The notes under the pieces: generated by a model | The model's input: the letters and a program-made list of their open reading frames with translations, nothing else | The model's database searches: none | What the model was told of the DNA's origin: nothing | Assembly (NCBI GenBank): GCA_036971475.1 | Contig: JBAIZL010000003.1 | Span: forward strand, 83,054,595 to 83,118,594 | Reading direction: 5' to 3' | From: Prosapia bicincta | Taxonomy: Eukaryota > Arthropoda > Insecta > Hemiptera > Cercopidae | DNA length: 64,000 nucleotides | Program-made: the position numbers and the translations under genes | Shown here: in pieces, positions 31,564 through 42,409 of the stretch | Layout of the letters: each line of letters begins with the position of its first letter | Numbering within the stretch: position 1 is the first letter of the stretch

Positions 31564-32032
31564 AGTAGTTAATAAGGCTACTTGGGCAAAAAAGTGGCGG
31601 GGGAAGTAGGCCTTAACGCACTAACCTAAGGTAGTTAAATTGCATCTAACCTAACTCACCCCTAGGTGTAGGGGTGTTCTCAGCTACGTTCAAGAGCTTC
31701 TCCGGGGGTAGCTCCGGGGGGGGGGGTAATTTATGGAAAGATTTAACGGTTATTTTAATATATTTGATGACGAATCTGTGATCGAGGCCCGAGCGACTCT
31801 AGGCAAGTAGTAGGCTCACCCCTAACTAGAGTGCTCTACCCCTAAATGCATTGTCTGACCAATGGAATGTGTGGGGCCCAGCCCAGGGGTAAGGTGATAT
31901 GATTGCCAAACTAAAAATTTGTCTATGATACTAAATTAATAAACAATGCAACAAAGCCTTATCGTTTGAGGGAATACGCCAGGCCTACATAGTTGTAGAT
32001 AACCGGTGACCGTGTGCTAGACATGTGCAAAC
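31564..32032 (+). repeat. left TIR of Polinton 2
   Basis: Matches 44539-45016 inverted, over about 470 bp with substitutions and a longer G-run at about 31718. The inner limit is GACATGTGCAAAC (about 32020-32032). Contains GGGGTA/CACCCCTA motifs and no gene. Confidence 0.93.
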
Positions 32033-32531
32033 CTGCAGAGATAACACATTATCTTAAAACCGCAATGACAGCCGGTGACCGCTATAGCAGACATAAAACC
32101 CGCACAGCTGTGTCATTGTGAATCTAGGCGATTGTTGTTGTTTTGATTACTGTAGCCGTTTATTATGTACGGCGATCATACCAAGGCATACATATATAAT
32201 CAGAAATCGGTTTAAATAATCAAATAGCTTCTATGGATATATCCTATAGTTGTAAATGTATCTAGATATAAAAGTCTATGGAGAAACACTAATAATGAGG
32301 CCTATCATATAACATGTAGAGTGATGAATAAATATATGTTATAAAACGATATTAATCCCGCCTGATATATTAAATATATAATCTTGGCTAAAGCGCATGA
32401 TATAAGGATCCGTTATGAAAAAGGGCCGGTAGATGAAATAATATTTACAATAAGCGTATTCAGCATGATGTTTTATTATACTAACATATATTAATAATTT
32501 TACAGTGCATAGATATAAATTATTCTCAATA
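32033..32531. other. AT-rich spacer between left TIR and RING gene
   Basis: No coding signature. Probably the 3' untranslated region of the RING gene and subterminal DNA. It includes a short partial repeat of the TIR's GCCGGTGACCG motif near 32070. Confidence 0.45.
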
Positions 32532-33293
32532 TTACATATATAATTTAAAAGTGTCGAAGATCCGTGATCTACAATTTGGGCAGCGATTACATCTTGAGAG
32601 ACAGGTTAGACAAAAGACATGTCCGCATGGCGTGGCAACTGCGTTACGAGGGTTCTCATAACATATATTGCATAAGCTAATCTCCGCCGGTCGAGGCTTA
32701 TTCTGTAGGCAAAAAAAAAATAGTCAATTAGTAACAATTGTATATGCATATAAAAATCCTGTAAGAAACAATATGATTAGTAAATCGGTCCGGATAGCCT
32801 GAAAGAAAAGTCAATTGAAATAATATGAAAATCTACTTACATTATTGGTACGATGGACAGCGTAGTCTCACGCCACCACAATGTCCTCTAGGAATCTCCT
32901 CGTCATGCCCCAAACGTTATACGAAAAGGTCCGACTCGTCCTGTAGTATACTTTTTAAGCAGCCGTCCGCAAATCCCTAATCACCAGCTGGAGCTGCATT
33001 AAATTGTAATCCAGCGTCTGTATGCACGTGTAGTTTAAAGGCGGGTCCCTTGGTGGGTGACAATCCATTAGGAAATCGTGTAGGCGAAACGAAAACGAAT
33101 CATCCAAACTAGATAGAGGCCTGCCGGGCCTATGATCCTCTTCCTCCTCCTCGCTGTCCGTATCAACGCCTGGCGGTTGGGAGGGTAGATCTCTTGGAGA
33201 CGGGGTAGCCCACGAGTCCGGGGGTTGTAGTAGAGGCGAATAGGATGACGAATAGGTTAGTGAAGAATCTGAAGATGAAAGTGTTGTGTACGC
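32532..33293 (-). pseudogene. spliced RING-finger gene, two premature stops
   Basis: On the minus strand an exon begins after the acceptor TTTTTTATAG (33293). It stays open for 112 codons: serine-rich, then an acidic EEEEE tract, then LHDFLMDCHPPRDPP. It meets TAA at 32955-32957 and TGA at about 32867, yet the same frame runs on to a donor GTAAGT at 32840. The last exon starts after TTTTTTTTTGCCTACAG at 32702 in matching phase. It encodes a complete C3HC4 RING (LCNICYENPRN...TPCGHVFCLTCL...CPNC) and ends with TAA at 32532-32534. RING domains act as ubiquitin E3 ligases, and C-terminal RINGs are typical of IAPs. The C-terminal exon is intact; the stops suggest a recent loss. Confidence 0.72.
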
Positions 33294-33869
33294 CTATAAA
33301 AAATGAAAAAAAATATATTGAAAATAAACTAACACTCGATATATTCTGTGATCTAGGCCTCAGATAATTTGAAAAAGAAATGACACTAACATATAATATC
33401 TTGTGTCCAATATAAGCTTCAATTAAAAAATATATATTAAAAGCTAATGAAAATAAACTACCATTCATTCAATATATTTTGTGATCTAGGCTTCAGATTA
33501 TTTGAAAAAGAATTGGCACCAACATATATTATCTTGTGTCCAAAATAAGCTTCAATTTAAAAAATATTTATATTAAACGCTATTGAAAATAAACTACCAT
33601 TCATTCAATATACTGTGTGATCTAGGCTTTACATAATTTGAAAAAGACTTGACATTAACATATAATATCTTGTGTTCAAAATAAGCTACAATTTAAAAAT
33701 ATATATATCAAACGAAATTGAATATAAACTACCATTCATTCAATATACTGTGTGATCTAGGGCTTTACAAAAATTGAAAAATGAGAGCTGAAATATATAC
33801 TCTCCTATAAATAAACACCTATTGTGTCATCTAGGCTTGACATAATTTGAAAAAAGAGTAGTTACTTAC
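33294..33869 (-). repeat. intron made of about four 125-130 bp tandem repeats
   Basis: Donor CGTATT|GTAAGTAAC at 33869 and acceptor TTTTTTATAG at 33294. The interior is a tandem array (TAAACTACCATTCATTCAATATA...TGTGATCTAGGCTT) with about four copies. The donor lies 11 bases after the stop codon of the upstream 166-residue ORF, so either that ORF has an intron in its 3' UTR or the two ORFs once formed one transcript. Confidence 0.6.
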
Positions 33870-33880
33870 AATACGAGTGT

Positions 33881-34381
33881 TTATAGCTTGTTGTGACGTA
33901 GACGCCATCTCTCGTGAATGTATGACTTGCAGATTAACGGATCACAATAGTTGACCAAAGTATAGCTCTCTTCCGGAGTTGATTGTTGAAAGTCTTCAAA
34001 ACTAAATAACTTAAATAAAGGGCTTAAACAGTTATCGCGCCAGTTATTAGTGTCTCGAATAAATTCGAAGCAGTCCACTTCGGTTGTAGAGTGTGTGTAA
34101 CCGGCTCTTTTGATGTCGAAACTTTCTGCCTGGCGGAGCACCAAGTTACTCAAACACTCTCGGCAAATATTATTATTATTAGACAGACCGGTGTAGTGAA
34201 ATCTAATAAATATGACAAATGTCTTCTCGTAGGCATACACAGTTACAGCGCCACGGTGGTTCTTCAACCATAACAATACTGAAAAATCTAAATTATTGAA
34301 ATCTATAGATAAAGATTCAGATGTATCACAAGGCTTCATCAATACATAGTCTTTAAAAGAGTTTATCAACGTTTGCTTCAC
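33881..34381 (-). CDS. unknown 166-residue protein of Polinton 2
   Basis: Intact ORF starting MKQTLINSFKDYVLM. Contains four or five cysteines (CRECLSNLVL, CFEF, CLSPLF, CDPLICKSY), no transmembrane segment and no motif I recognise. The CREC/CDPLIC pattern could bind metal, but this is a guess. Same strand as the RING and SSB-like genes; the upstream gap to the next gene is 145 bp. Confidence 0.6.
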   Translation of the reverse strand: MKQTLINSFKDYVLMKPCDTSESLSIDFNNLDFSVLLWLKNHRGAVTVYAYEKTFVIFIRFHYTGLSNNNNICRECLSNLVLRQAESFDIKRAGYTHSTTEVDCFEFIRDTNNWRDNCLSPLFKLFSFEDFQQSTPEESYTLVNYCDPLICKSYIHERWRLRHNKL

Positions 34382-34525
34382 AGATACAGGTCAGTCCAAA
34401 CTGTCTATATTATTTCTGTTCTCTGTACGCATGCGCAGACCTGAATAACGCATAGAATAAACAAAGATAGAGGCACTGTAAAATTTTAAAAAAAGAAACA
34501 TGCTGAAACGTTCTAAAGAATAACA

Positions 34526-34822
34526 TTAATCTGTTATGGCCAAATTCACAGTTTGGCCGACATGTTTGATGACAGTTAAAAATTTGCCTATAATAGAGCT
34601 CAAATCGTCCACAGTCAACGCCGTAGCGTATCGCTTAGGAAGAAAGACAGCGCGTCTGCCTTCATCATCTACCTGTAAGTCTACAAGTACGGCGTTACCA
34701 TACTTTACTTCGACATAACGCGCATTTACAATTTTATAGGCTTGGCCTATCTTTAGCCCACGTTTAGCCATAGAATCTACAGAATTTAAAGTTGAAAACT
34801 TTGCCGACACTGATGATGACAT
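34526..34822 (-). CDS. small basic protein, possibly OB-fold DNA-binding
   Basis: 98 residues from ATG 34822 (MSSSVSAKFSTLNSV). A longer in-frame start at 34984 would add 54 residues that overlap the promoter, so I prefer the short form. Phrases GLKIGQAYKIVNARYV, VEVKYGNAVLVDL and AVFLPKRYATAL have the alternating beta pattern of small OB-fold single-strand-binding proteins. A TATATAC box on the minus strand at about 34903-34909 is well placed upstream. Such a protein next to a polymerase gene would suit replication, but this is inference from pattern only. Confidence 0.6.
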   Translation of the reverse strand: MSSSVSAKFSTLNSVDSMAKRGLKIGQAYKIVNARYVEVKYGNAVLVDLQVDDEGRRAVFLPKRYATALTVDDLSSIIGKFLTVIKHVGQTVNLAITD

Positions 34823-35389
34823 ATTTCTACTTACTGACAAACACACACTGATCACTTGAAACACTCTGAATACAGACTGTGCAAAAATACTATACTCCCC
34901 CTGTATATAATGTATTATACATAGCGGTGGAAGAGTCCATGTGAGAGGGGAGTGGACGAGTCCATGCGAGTTGGACTGATCCATAATTACGTTATAACTA
35001 TATTCCCCGTGTTGATTACATCACGGCGGGCGATGCCATTTGTAGGGGTGTGGGGGGAGCTAGCGCTTATGACTTACAAATCACGCTGTGACAACCACCA
35101 CTTGCTATCCAGCTTTGGAAGAAGAAACATTCTGGTGAGCTATCTTGTTGTTACTTGTTCTCGTGTGAAATCTGTAGTCTATAAACTAGAGTCTTATATT
35201 AAAACAATCACCCGTGTTAATCAGGGCGATTTGTAATCATTTTTTGAATCAAAGTTGAATAATTTTAAATTTGTATAACATAATATCATAGTAGATATCT
35301 TTGTTGATCTGATTATTTATTTTCAAAACAATCTGAGTATTTATTCTAGCGATTAATTCAAAATTTAAATTGTTTCACATAGCATCAAT

Positions 35390-35463
<74 letters not shown>

Positions 35464-35520
35464 CATATACCTGTGTTAATTTAAGATTTATTGTAGTGAA
35501 ATTTAAATTGTATCTGTAAA
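34823..35520. promoter_or_regulatory. divergent intergenic region between SSB-like gene and PolB
   Basis: Carries TATATA elements facing the minus-strand gene (about 34903-34909) and a near-palindromic GTATATAATGTATTATAC stretch. An ORF at 34952-35236 has no motif. A long (TA)n(GA)n microsatellite at about 35396-35463 lies 60 bp before the PolB start and may have disturbed or replaced its promoter. Confidence 0.5.
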
Positions 35521-38500
35521 ATGGCCGTTCGTATTGTATCAACGGACCAGACATATGTAAGAAAATTCCGTTTGCACGGTACTACAGTGACATTTAACTT
35601 CAATCCCGTGCCCGAGGCGGAAAACGAGTTGGAATGGGTCAGACGAGGACTAGAGGAAATTTTAGAGACTATGAAAAACAGCGCTACCGAAGACATACAA
35701 TTAGGATTCACCATGCAGAGCTTAAATCTCCGAAACCACGCCCCTGGATATATTACTTTTAGAGCGGCGTCTTCGATAACTGCAGACGCTTTGTTTAACA
35801 TCTTTGGTTCTATTATCCAGAGCAACGCAGATACCTTTAAAGCCGATGACACCTTCAAAGTGACCAGTACAAAGGTAAAGTACCAATAGGGCGTGGGCGT
35901 GTAAGACCCGGACTGTATAATAATTTCAAAGAAGAATCGCACCGAAGAAGGGGGATTGTTACGATTAAAAATACGGACACCCTCTGTTTACCCCGTTCTC
36001 TGGTTGTAGCTATAGCGCATGCGTTAAGAGACCCCGAGTACAAGCTTGTGAGAATGAACGGCAGGCGTCAAATCAACAGAGCAAAACAACTAATGACGGA
36101 CGCTTGGGTGCAGATAGGAGATGATGGTGCCGGGATTCAAGAATTGCAACAGTTTCAAGATTATTTCTCAGATTATAAAATCACCGTTTACAATTACGGC
36201 AGCAAAGGTCGTGATATTTACTTTGAGGGCGACGTTCAGAACCCAAAGCACAAGCTAAATTTGTTATATCATGCCAACCACTTCAACGTTGTTACAAGTT
36301 TGACAGGTGCGTTCGCATGTGTTTACTATTGCGAATTGTGCCACGTTCCATACAACGATCGCTTGTATCATCATTGCTCCGCCCAATGCAACTCTTGCAA
36401 GAGGTCCCCGCCGTGTGTACTTGAAGACGAAGGCATCCTGTGCGGCGACTGCAATAGACAATTTCAAAATAGAGCTTGTTTTAGGGCGCACATCAAAAGC
36501 GTATGCCGAGCTATAAGAAAGTGTCCAGATTGTAATAGATACATTGTAACGAAACTAAGAAAGGCTCCTCACGTATGCGGCGAGAGCTATTGTAAAGTGT
36601 GTAAGGATTACATGCCAGCAGGCCATCTGTGCTACAGACGAGAATTGATACTCGTCGCCCGCTAGCAAATAACTTTCTGTTCGTCTTCTTTGATCTTGAA
36701 ACTGGACAAGACGAAGTTATTAACGACGCTCGAGAGCATCGAGTCAACTTGTGCGTATCCCAGCAATACTGTTGGATGTGTATGAACGGCGGCGCGTGCC
36801 TACAGTGCACGGATAGAACTCGAGTGTTTAGAAAGGACCCCATCAACGGGTTCATGGCGTACCTTATGGAAGTACGAAAGGCGTACAAAAAAGTGATAGT
36901 AATCGCTCACAACCAGGCCAGGCCTTTGATTTCCAGTTTATCCTAAAGTACGTGATAGAAGAGACTCAATTTACACCTGACCTGATTACGCGAGGCACCA
37001 AGGTCATCCTGATGGAGATTGATAACACAAAGTTCATCGACCCTCTGAACTACATGCCTATGGCTCTGTCTAAACTGCCTAAAACCTTCGATCTGCCTCC
37101 GGAAAAGAAAAAGGGATATTTTACGCACCTCTTTAACATGCTGGCCAACGAAAAGTATATAGGCCCTGTCCCCGCCAAAGAGTACTATTGCCCCGATTCT
37201 ATGTTTGACAAGAATCACGAAGAGTTTTCACTATGGTATGACGACCAGGTGCGCAACGAGTACGTGTTTGACTTTCAAAAGGAAATATTCGAATACTGCC
37301 TATCGGACGTGGAAATCTTGGCACAGGCGTGCTTGAAATTCAGGGCCTGTTTCCTACAAGAGTGTAATGTTGATCCGTTTCTAGAGGCGGTGACCATCGC
37401 TAGCGCCTGTAACTTGGCGTTTAGAAGAAACTTTCTGAAACCAAACACCATAGCCATACTTCCGAAAGCCGGTTACCGTATGGCCGATAAACAATCGTTT
37501 ATCGCTCTGCAATGGTTCCTGTGGCTCGAAACAGAGGGAAACCTGCAAATAAGTCATGCAGGTAACGGTCGACGGACTAAAGGTCGATGGACTGTGCATG
37601 GAGACAAACACTGTGTACGAATTCCAAGGATGATGGTTCCAAGTGCTTCCCCAACGGACGTGACGTTGCTCTGGAGGATGATCTGGCGGACACGCACAAC
37701 GCACGCTTCGAAAGGACAAAAGCTAAACATGCTAAACACTCACGGGCCGGCTACTAGGTCGTCGAGATTTGGGAGTGTGTATTTAGACAGCAGAAGAAAA
37801 ACGACAAGTCCTTAGATTACCTCGACAACCACCCCGTCCTCAACGCAGCGCCTCTTAACCCACGGGACGCTTTCTTCGGCGGCAGGACAGGAAATATAAA
37901 GACCTACTGCACCGCTAAAGATGACGAAACAATCCAGTACGCCGACGTGTGTTCGCTCTACCCTTGGGTATGCAAGTACGGAAAATACCCGATTGGACAC
38001 CCTAAGCTGGCCGTCGGTAACGATGAGTGTATGAAATTGGGGATGAGCGCCGAAGGGTTGCTCAAGTACACAATTCTACCGCCCACAGCGCTCTACCACC
38101 CTGTATTGCCGCTAAAGATGAATAAGAAGTTGATGTTTGTGCTCTGTCGGACATGCGGCGTAACTCTGAATCCTGACGAATGAGGCCATACGGTGGACGA
38201 GCGTGATATGACAGGCACATGGACCATGGACGAGATACGTAAGGCGGTAGAGAAGGGCTATGCCATTGTGGAAATGCACGAGATGTGGCAGTACGAGATG
38301 GCTTCAGGGAACGACGGGCTGTTTAAAGAGTTTATTAATAAATTTCTAAAGATGAAACAGGAGGCGTCAGGTTACCCCGGCTGGTGCCGAACTGAAGAGG
38401 ACAAGGCCAAGTACGTAGAAGATGATTTCATCAACGAGGGTGTCCCTTTGGACCAGTCAAAGATCGTCAAAAACGAAGGATCCTGCTCGTTGGCCAAATT

Positions 38501-39236
38501 GATGTTGAACACGTTTTGGGGAAAATTCGGGCAGAGGGAGAATCAGTCGAAAACGTCGATTATCAGGGAGCCTCAGGAATTGTTTAAAATGCTGCAAAGC
38601 CCTTCTATTGATGTTAATAACGTTCAGGAAGTTAACGAGGATGTTGTGGTAGTGAATTGGCAGTTTTCAGATGACGTTTGCGAAATACTACCCAATGTCA
38701 ACGTTGTGCTGGCCGTCTACACTACCGCCCACGCCCGGCTAAAGTTGTACGAATATATGGACGCTCTAGGCCCTCAACTTATCTACAAGGATACCGACAG
38801 CGTAGTATACCTTCATAGGGAGGGATTGCCAAGAGTCGTGTCTGGAGATTATTTAGGCCAGATGACTGACGAATTCTTAGAATACGGTCCCGGGTCTTAT
38901 ATCACCGAATTCGTCTCAGGAGGCCCTAAAGTCTACGCTTACAAAGTCTGGCCTACAAATAAAAACGAACACGTGACCGTGTGCAAAGTCAAAGGGTTGA
39001 CCCTGAATCTCAGTACTTCCGCCTCGGTCAATTTTGAGTCGATGAAACGAATGGTTTTGGAAGTTAATGATCCTATCGTAGCCACTAGGAATAGGATTCG
39101 TCGCACAAAAGATCGTGACGTCATCACGATGTCTGAAAATAAAATATTCAGGTTAACAGGTGCAAAGAGGAAATTGGACGACGATGGGTACGACACACTA
39201 CCTTACGGTAACAAACGTCCTCGCATGAGCGAATAA
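35521..39236 (+). pseudogene. Polinton 2 DNA polymerase B (viral/organellar type), multiple breaks
   Basis: The gene opens with an intact 122-residue ORF (VSTDQTYVRKFRLHGTTVTF), an N-terminal region common to this polymerase lineage. It continues with a cysteine-rich segment (YYCELCHVPYNDRLYHH, CPDCNRYI), exonuclease motif FFDLETGQ (about 36689), AHNQ...FDFQFIL (about 36910-36945), palm motif A YADVCSLYPW (about 37937), motif B LMLNTFWGKFGQ (about 38501) and motif C YKDTDSVVY (about 38784). The end is basic, ...YGNKRPRMSE. Breaks: near 35887, 36650, 36925, 37560-37640 and 37760-37815, and an in-frame TGA at 38181-38183. All catalytic Asp residues visible are intact. It belongs to a different lineage from the Polinton 1 polymerase. 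Confidence 0.9.
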
Positions 39237-39239
39237 AAT

Positions 39240-40110
39240 CAATAGCTATGTACTGTATTGTATTTTATAAATATTCAGCTTAACAAATGCTGGATTATAT
39301 ATATAAGTTATATGAACAATTTATGTGAACATTTCATAATTAAATGCGTGTTAGGAAAATTCCTGCTTACGCAGCTTTTGTATTATATAGGTGGTGAGAA
39401 CAGAGCCCCGGCAGTGTGTAAGTCGCCTCTGTATCGCACAGACGTTTTCCGCTCCAGCTGAATGTACATCAGTTGTATTTGAAATTTGTGTTTTTATTAA
39501 GCTAAATCATTGTAACCATTTCAAAATTAAATGTTTCTTAATTAACAAAGGTTTGTAAAAATAAAATCATTTTTAAAATCCTTTCGAGCTTAATATAACA
39601 CGTAACTTATATATATATTATAAAAAATATTAAGTAGTAAATCTGTACAATGATTACCACCTTATGGTTAAAGCTATGGTTAGGTCAACATAATGATTAG
39701 CTATGTATTGTATTCTATAAATATTCAGCTTAACAAATTCTAGATTATATATAAATATTTTAAAAAATATTAGGTATTAAATCTGTACAATGATTACCAC
39801 CTTATGATTAAAGCTATGGTTAGGTGAACATAATGATTAGCTATGTATTGTATTGTATTCTATAAAAATTCAGCTTAACAAATACTAGATTATATATATA
39901 TTATAAAAAATATTACGTATTAATTATGCACAATGATTACTACCTTATGGTTAAAGCCACGATGAGTGAACATAATGATTAGCTATGTACTGTATTGTTT
40001 TCTATAAATATACAGATTAACAAAAAATTATAAAAAAAATGTATTTCTGCGCTATGATTACTACCTTATGGCTACAAAATTCCACGAATGAGTGAACAAA
40101 TTAAATAGCT
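39240..40110. repeat. tandem repeat of about 137 bp, four to five copies
   Basis: The unit AGCTATGTATTGTATTCTATAAATATTCAGCTTAACAAA...ATGATTACCACCTTATG...AGTGAACATAATGATT recurs at about 39245, 39703, 39839 and 39980 with decay. It follows the polymerase stop directly and has no gene. Confidence 0.85.
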
Positions 40111-40457
40111 ATGTACCGGCAAATGTTGATTTTTCACACAAATGTTTTTGAAAAGTAATTTTTAGACCTTCCTTCTTGACGGGTAGTGTGAATGTGAAGG
40201 ATGAATGCCCACTGGCGTAGCTCTAAACAGTTCGTAAGGAGTATGCATCCCCTCTGGAGCGGCCGTAAAGGTCCGTAAGGTGAATGTACTTGTCAAGCAG
40301 GAGGGTCATTGATATACGGAGGCATCATTTTTCGGACGGATGTCACGAGGAGTTGGCGGGGTTGGGGCCTCTCCTTTCCCCCTTCCGGGGATATTTGTGT
40401 GAACAAAATGTATATAACATTATTGCAATAAACTTTGTGTTACTTTTCAGACACGTC

Positions 40458-41075
40458 ATGGCATCAGTTGAATGCTTCACCAACCCGCTAATTATCGACA
40501 AGATTATAAGCTATGTAGATGACGATTTCATTAGTATATTTACCTATTTAAATATATTTTATACTTATAATCCTTTGTATGTGTTTGAGAAAACTGGTCA
40601 GACTTTTAAGAAATTTGCCCATAATGTAAACCAACCATATAGATATATAATTTTAGATGAATACTTTACGGGCAAACACATGTTATAAACGGCGGGGAAC
40701 ACTATCAGCAGGTTCTCAGAGGATATTTTCAATGACTTCGCTATGAGTGTGTTTTGCCCTAATGAGTTTTTAATACACTTTAACGACAGTTTATATGGTT
40801 TTAGAAATACCACACTAGATTTCGCATTAGACCTAGGACATGAGTTTACATGTTTTTGCGAAGTTATATTGGATATTTATAAGTTAAATGTAGCTGACAG
40901 CCGAAATTACGATAGATATTTGGAATTTTTACAGTTTACAGAAAAATGTCTAATATTAAGAGATAGTCTTAAACTTGTGAAGTCTATTTTAGAGGATGAT
41001 ACAGAATTATTATATAAACTGCCTGAATTTCTAATAATTTGTCTTGGGAAAGACGAATTCCCATCAGTTATATAG
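40458..41075 (+). pseudogene. unknown Polinton 2 gene in two frames, F-box-like N-terminus
   Basis: TTACTTTTCAG (to 40450) is a strong acceptor just before ATG 40458, suggesting a leader intron. The first part, MASVECFTNPLIIDKIISYVDDDF, has the LxxxIxxYLxD pattern of F-box-like domains. It stops at 40686. From about 40695 another frame continues (SRFSEDIFNDFAMSVFCPNEFL) to the stop at 41075. One frameshift therefore separates two parts of what was probably one protein of about 205 residues. The F-box resemblance is weak. If real, it would link the element to host ubiquitin ligases, as the RING genes do. Confidence 0.55.
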
Positions 41076-41385
41076 CTTTTGTAAAATTGTCGTTGTATTG
41101 GATATAATGCAATAGCAGAGTATTTGTAACTAGATTTAAGAAATGTAGCATTGAATGTTTAATTATGTTTATTGATTACATCATATTATTATTAATGTAA
41201 ATATACGTCTCTATTATCAAGACACTATTACTTATTACCTTATACACCATCCCATGTTGATCTAACGTTATTGTTTATTTTATTAAAGGTGTTTGGTTTT
41301 TTTCCTACAATAAGTACAAACACATGCATCGTAAATAAATCGTTTTATTGATTACATAATATTATTTACATTGTATTAGGCTTAG
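41076..41385. other. spacer between convergent genes, no feature
   Basis: AT-rich. Contains AATAAA-like signals on both strands, including AATAAATCGTTTTATTG near 41333, compatible with shared polyadenylation of the + and - genes. Confidence 0.4.
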
Positions 41386-41919
41386 CTACGATAGATATAC
41401 TCTTATCGTAGCGGATGTCTGTACTCTACATATGCTACACTCTTGAAGGTTTAAGGCAAACCCCTGACAGGCAAACACATGTCCGCATGGTAGAAGGGCA
41501 ACCTGTATTTCATCGATACAGCAAATATTATACAGCGTACGATCATCCTGATTGTTTACACCTTCATCGTCCGAGTAGTCTTCGTCGTCTGTTGTACAGA
41601 TGTCCACCCCCATCTGTGCCCTTTTAGCACTTACACACACTACGTATTTACATTTAGGAAACCACTTTGCATGTTTCTGTAACGGATCATCATTCGCTGA
41701 CCAGGTTTCAAGGCCTCCGGCGCATGTAAAGCACATTGTTTGATCTTCTTGGCCTGAGTAAATGAATCCCGCCTCACTGAGACGCATGGGGTTGACAGTA
41801 TTATTTGACACTCCTTTCCAAGTACGAAACGAGCGTAATCTACGACGATACAGTGATAGTTTGGGGAACGCTTTCTTATCGATTGTGAGAGTATCTGTCC
41901 AGTAGTAAACATCTACCAT
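41386..41919 (-). CDS. iap: inhibitor of apoptosis protein, one BIR and C-terminal RING-like domain
   Basis: Intact 177-residue ORF. The BIR spans about residues 25-92 (RLRSFRTWK, RLSEAGFIYSG, MCFTCAGGLETWSANDDPLQ, HAKWFPKCKYV), with all four zinc ligands Cys63, Cys66, His83 and Cys90. A short acidic linker (DDEDYSDDEG) leads to a C-terminal RING-like segment (NICCIDEIQVALLPCGHVFACQ...CSICR). The first Cys of the RING CxxC and the Cys expected at residue 154 (Phe) seem to be missing, so E3 activity is doubtful. The architecture equals baculoviral and insect IAPs that block caspases, although with a single BIR. It faces the neighbouring F-box-like gene and lies inside the right half of Polinton 2. 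Confidence 0.9.
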   Translation of the reverse strand: MVDVYYWTDTLTIDKKAFPKLSLYRRRLRSFRTWKGVSNNTVNPMRLSEAGFIYSGQEDQTMCFTCAGGLETWSANDDPLQKHAKWFPKCKYVVCVSAKRAQMGVDICTTDDEDYSDDEGVNNQDDRTLYNICCIDEIQVALLPCGHVFACQGFALNLQECSICRVQTSATIRVYLS

Positions 41920-42004
41920 GGTGTTGTCTGAAGACTAGGTCTGTGTTGTCCGTACTTATATTGTTCTATTGGTTAGGGGTTGATTACGTCAAGGTTGATA
42001 GGGG

Positions 42005-42095
42005 TTACCACGGGGACAGAGGCACGTTGAACCCGTTCAGATTTGTATACACCCGCTCTTATGCTCAGCAAGAGGCCGGTTTCTTCTTTCTGTGA
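42005..42095 (+). pseudogene. fragment of a second BIR gene
   Basis: The + strand reads LNPFRFVYTRSYAQQEAGFFF, then stops. It is close to FNNTRFVYSRPYAWQFAEAGFFF in the Polinton 1 BIR protein (17319-17391) and contains the EAGFF core. Only the first third of the domain remains. The zinc-binding half is absent. Confidence 0.65.
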
Positions 42096-42409
42096 TAGAT
42101 GGACTAGTGTTGAAGTAAGTATAGGTAGCAAATATATACAGGCAACAGTTAATCCTATACAGATGGTTTTACTTGCCGATATTACATATGCCGTCCAACA
42201 TTTTGTTAGACGCCATCTTGACCGACATTTTGTTTGACGTCATTTGCTGCGGTTATGCTGATATATCCAGAGTGCGCTATCGCGGTCGGACGAATAACAA
42301 TATTACTGTAAAGGTTTTAAACAAGCGTTTATTTGTCGAACTCTGTGTGTATGAACTTTTCTACACCTGTAATGAAGTGTATAATAATAACAACATTGCA
42401 TATTGACTT
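42096..42409. other. no gene supported
   Basis: Two short + strand ORFs (42043-42237 and 42173-42406) overlap each other and carry no motif. The second has an arginine-rich stretch (RVRYRGRTNNN) but no family match that I recognise. Confidence 0.4.

Noticed and set aside
36264..37739. Minus-strand ORFs across the Polinton 2 polymerase
   Set aside because: Antisense shadows of the + strand polymerase, whose exonuclease and palm motifs are recognisable.
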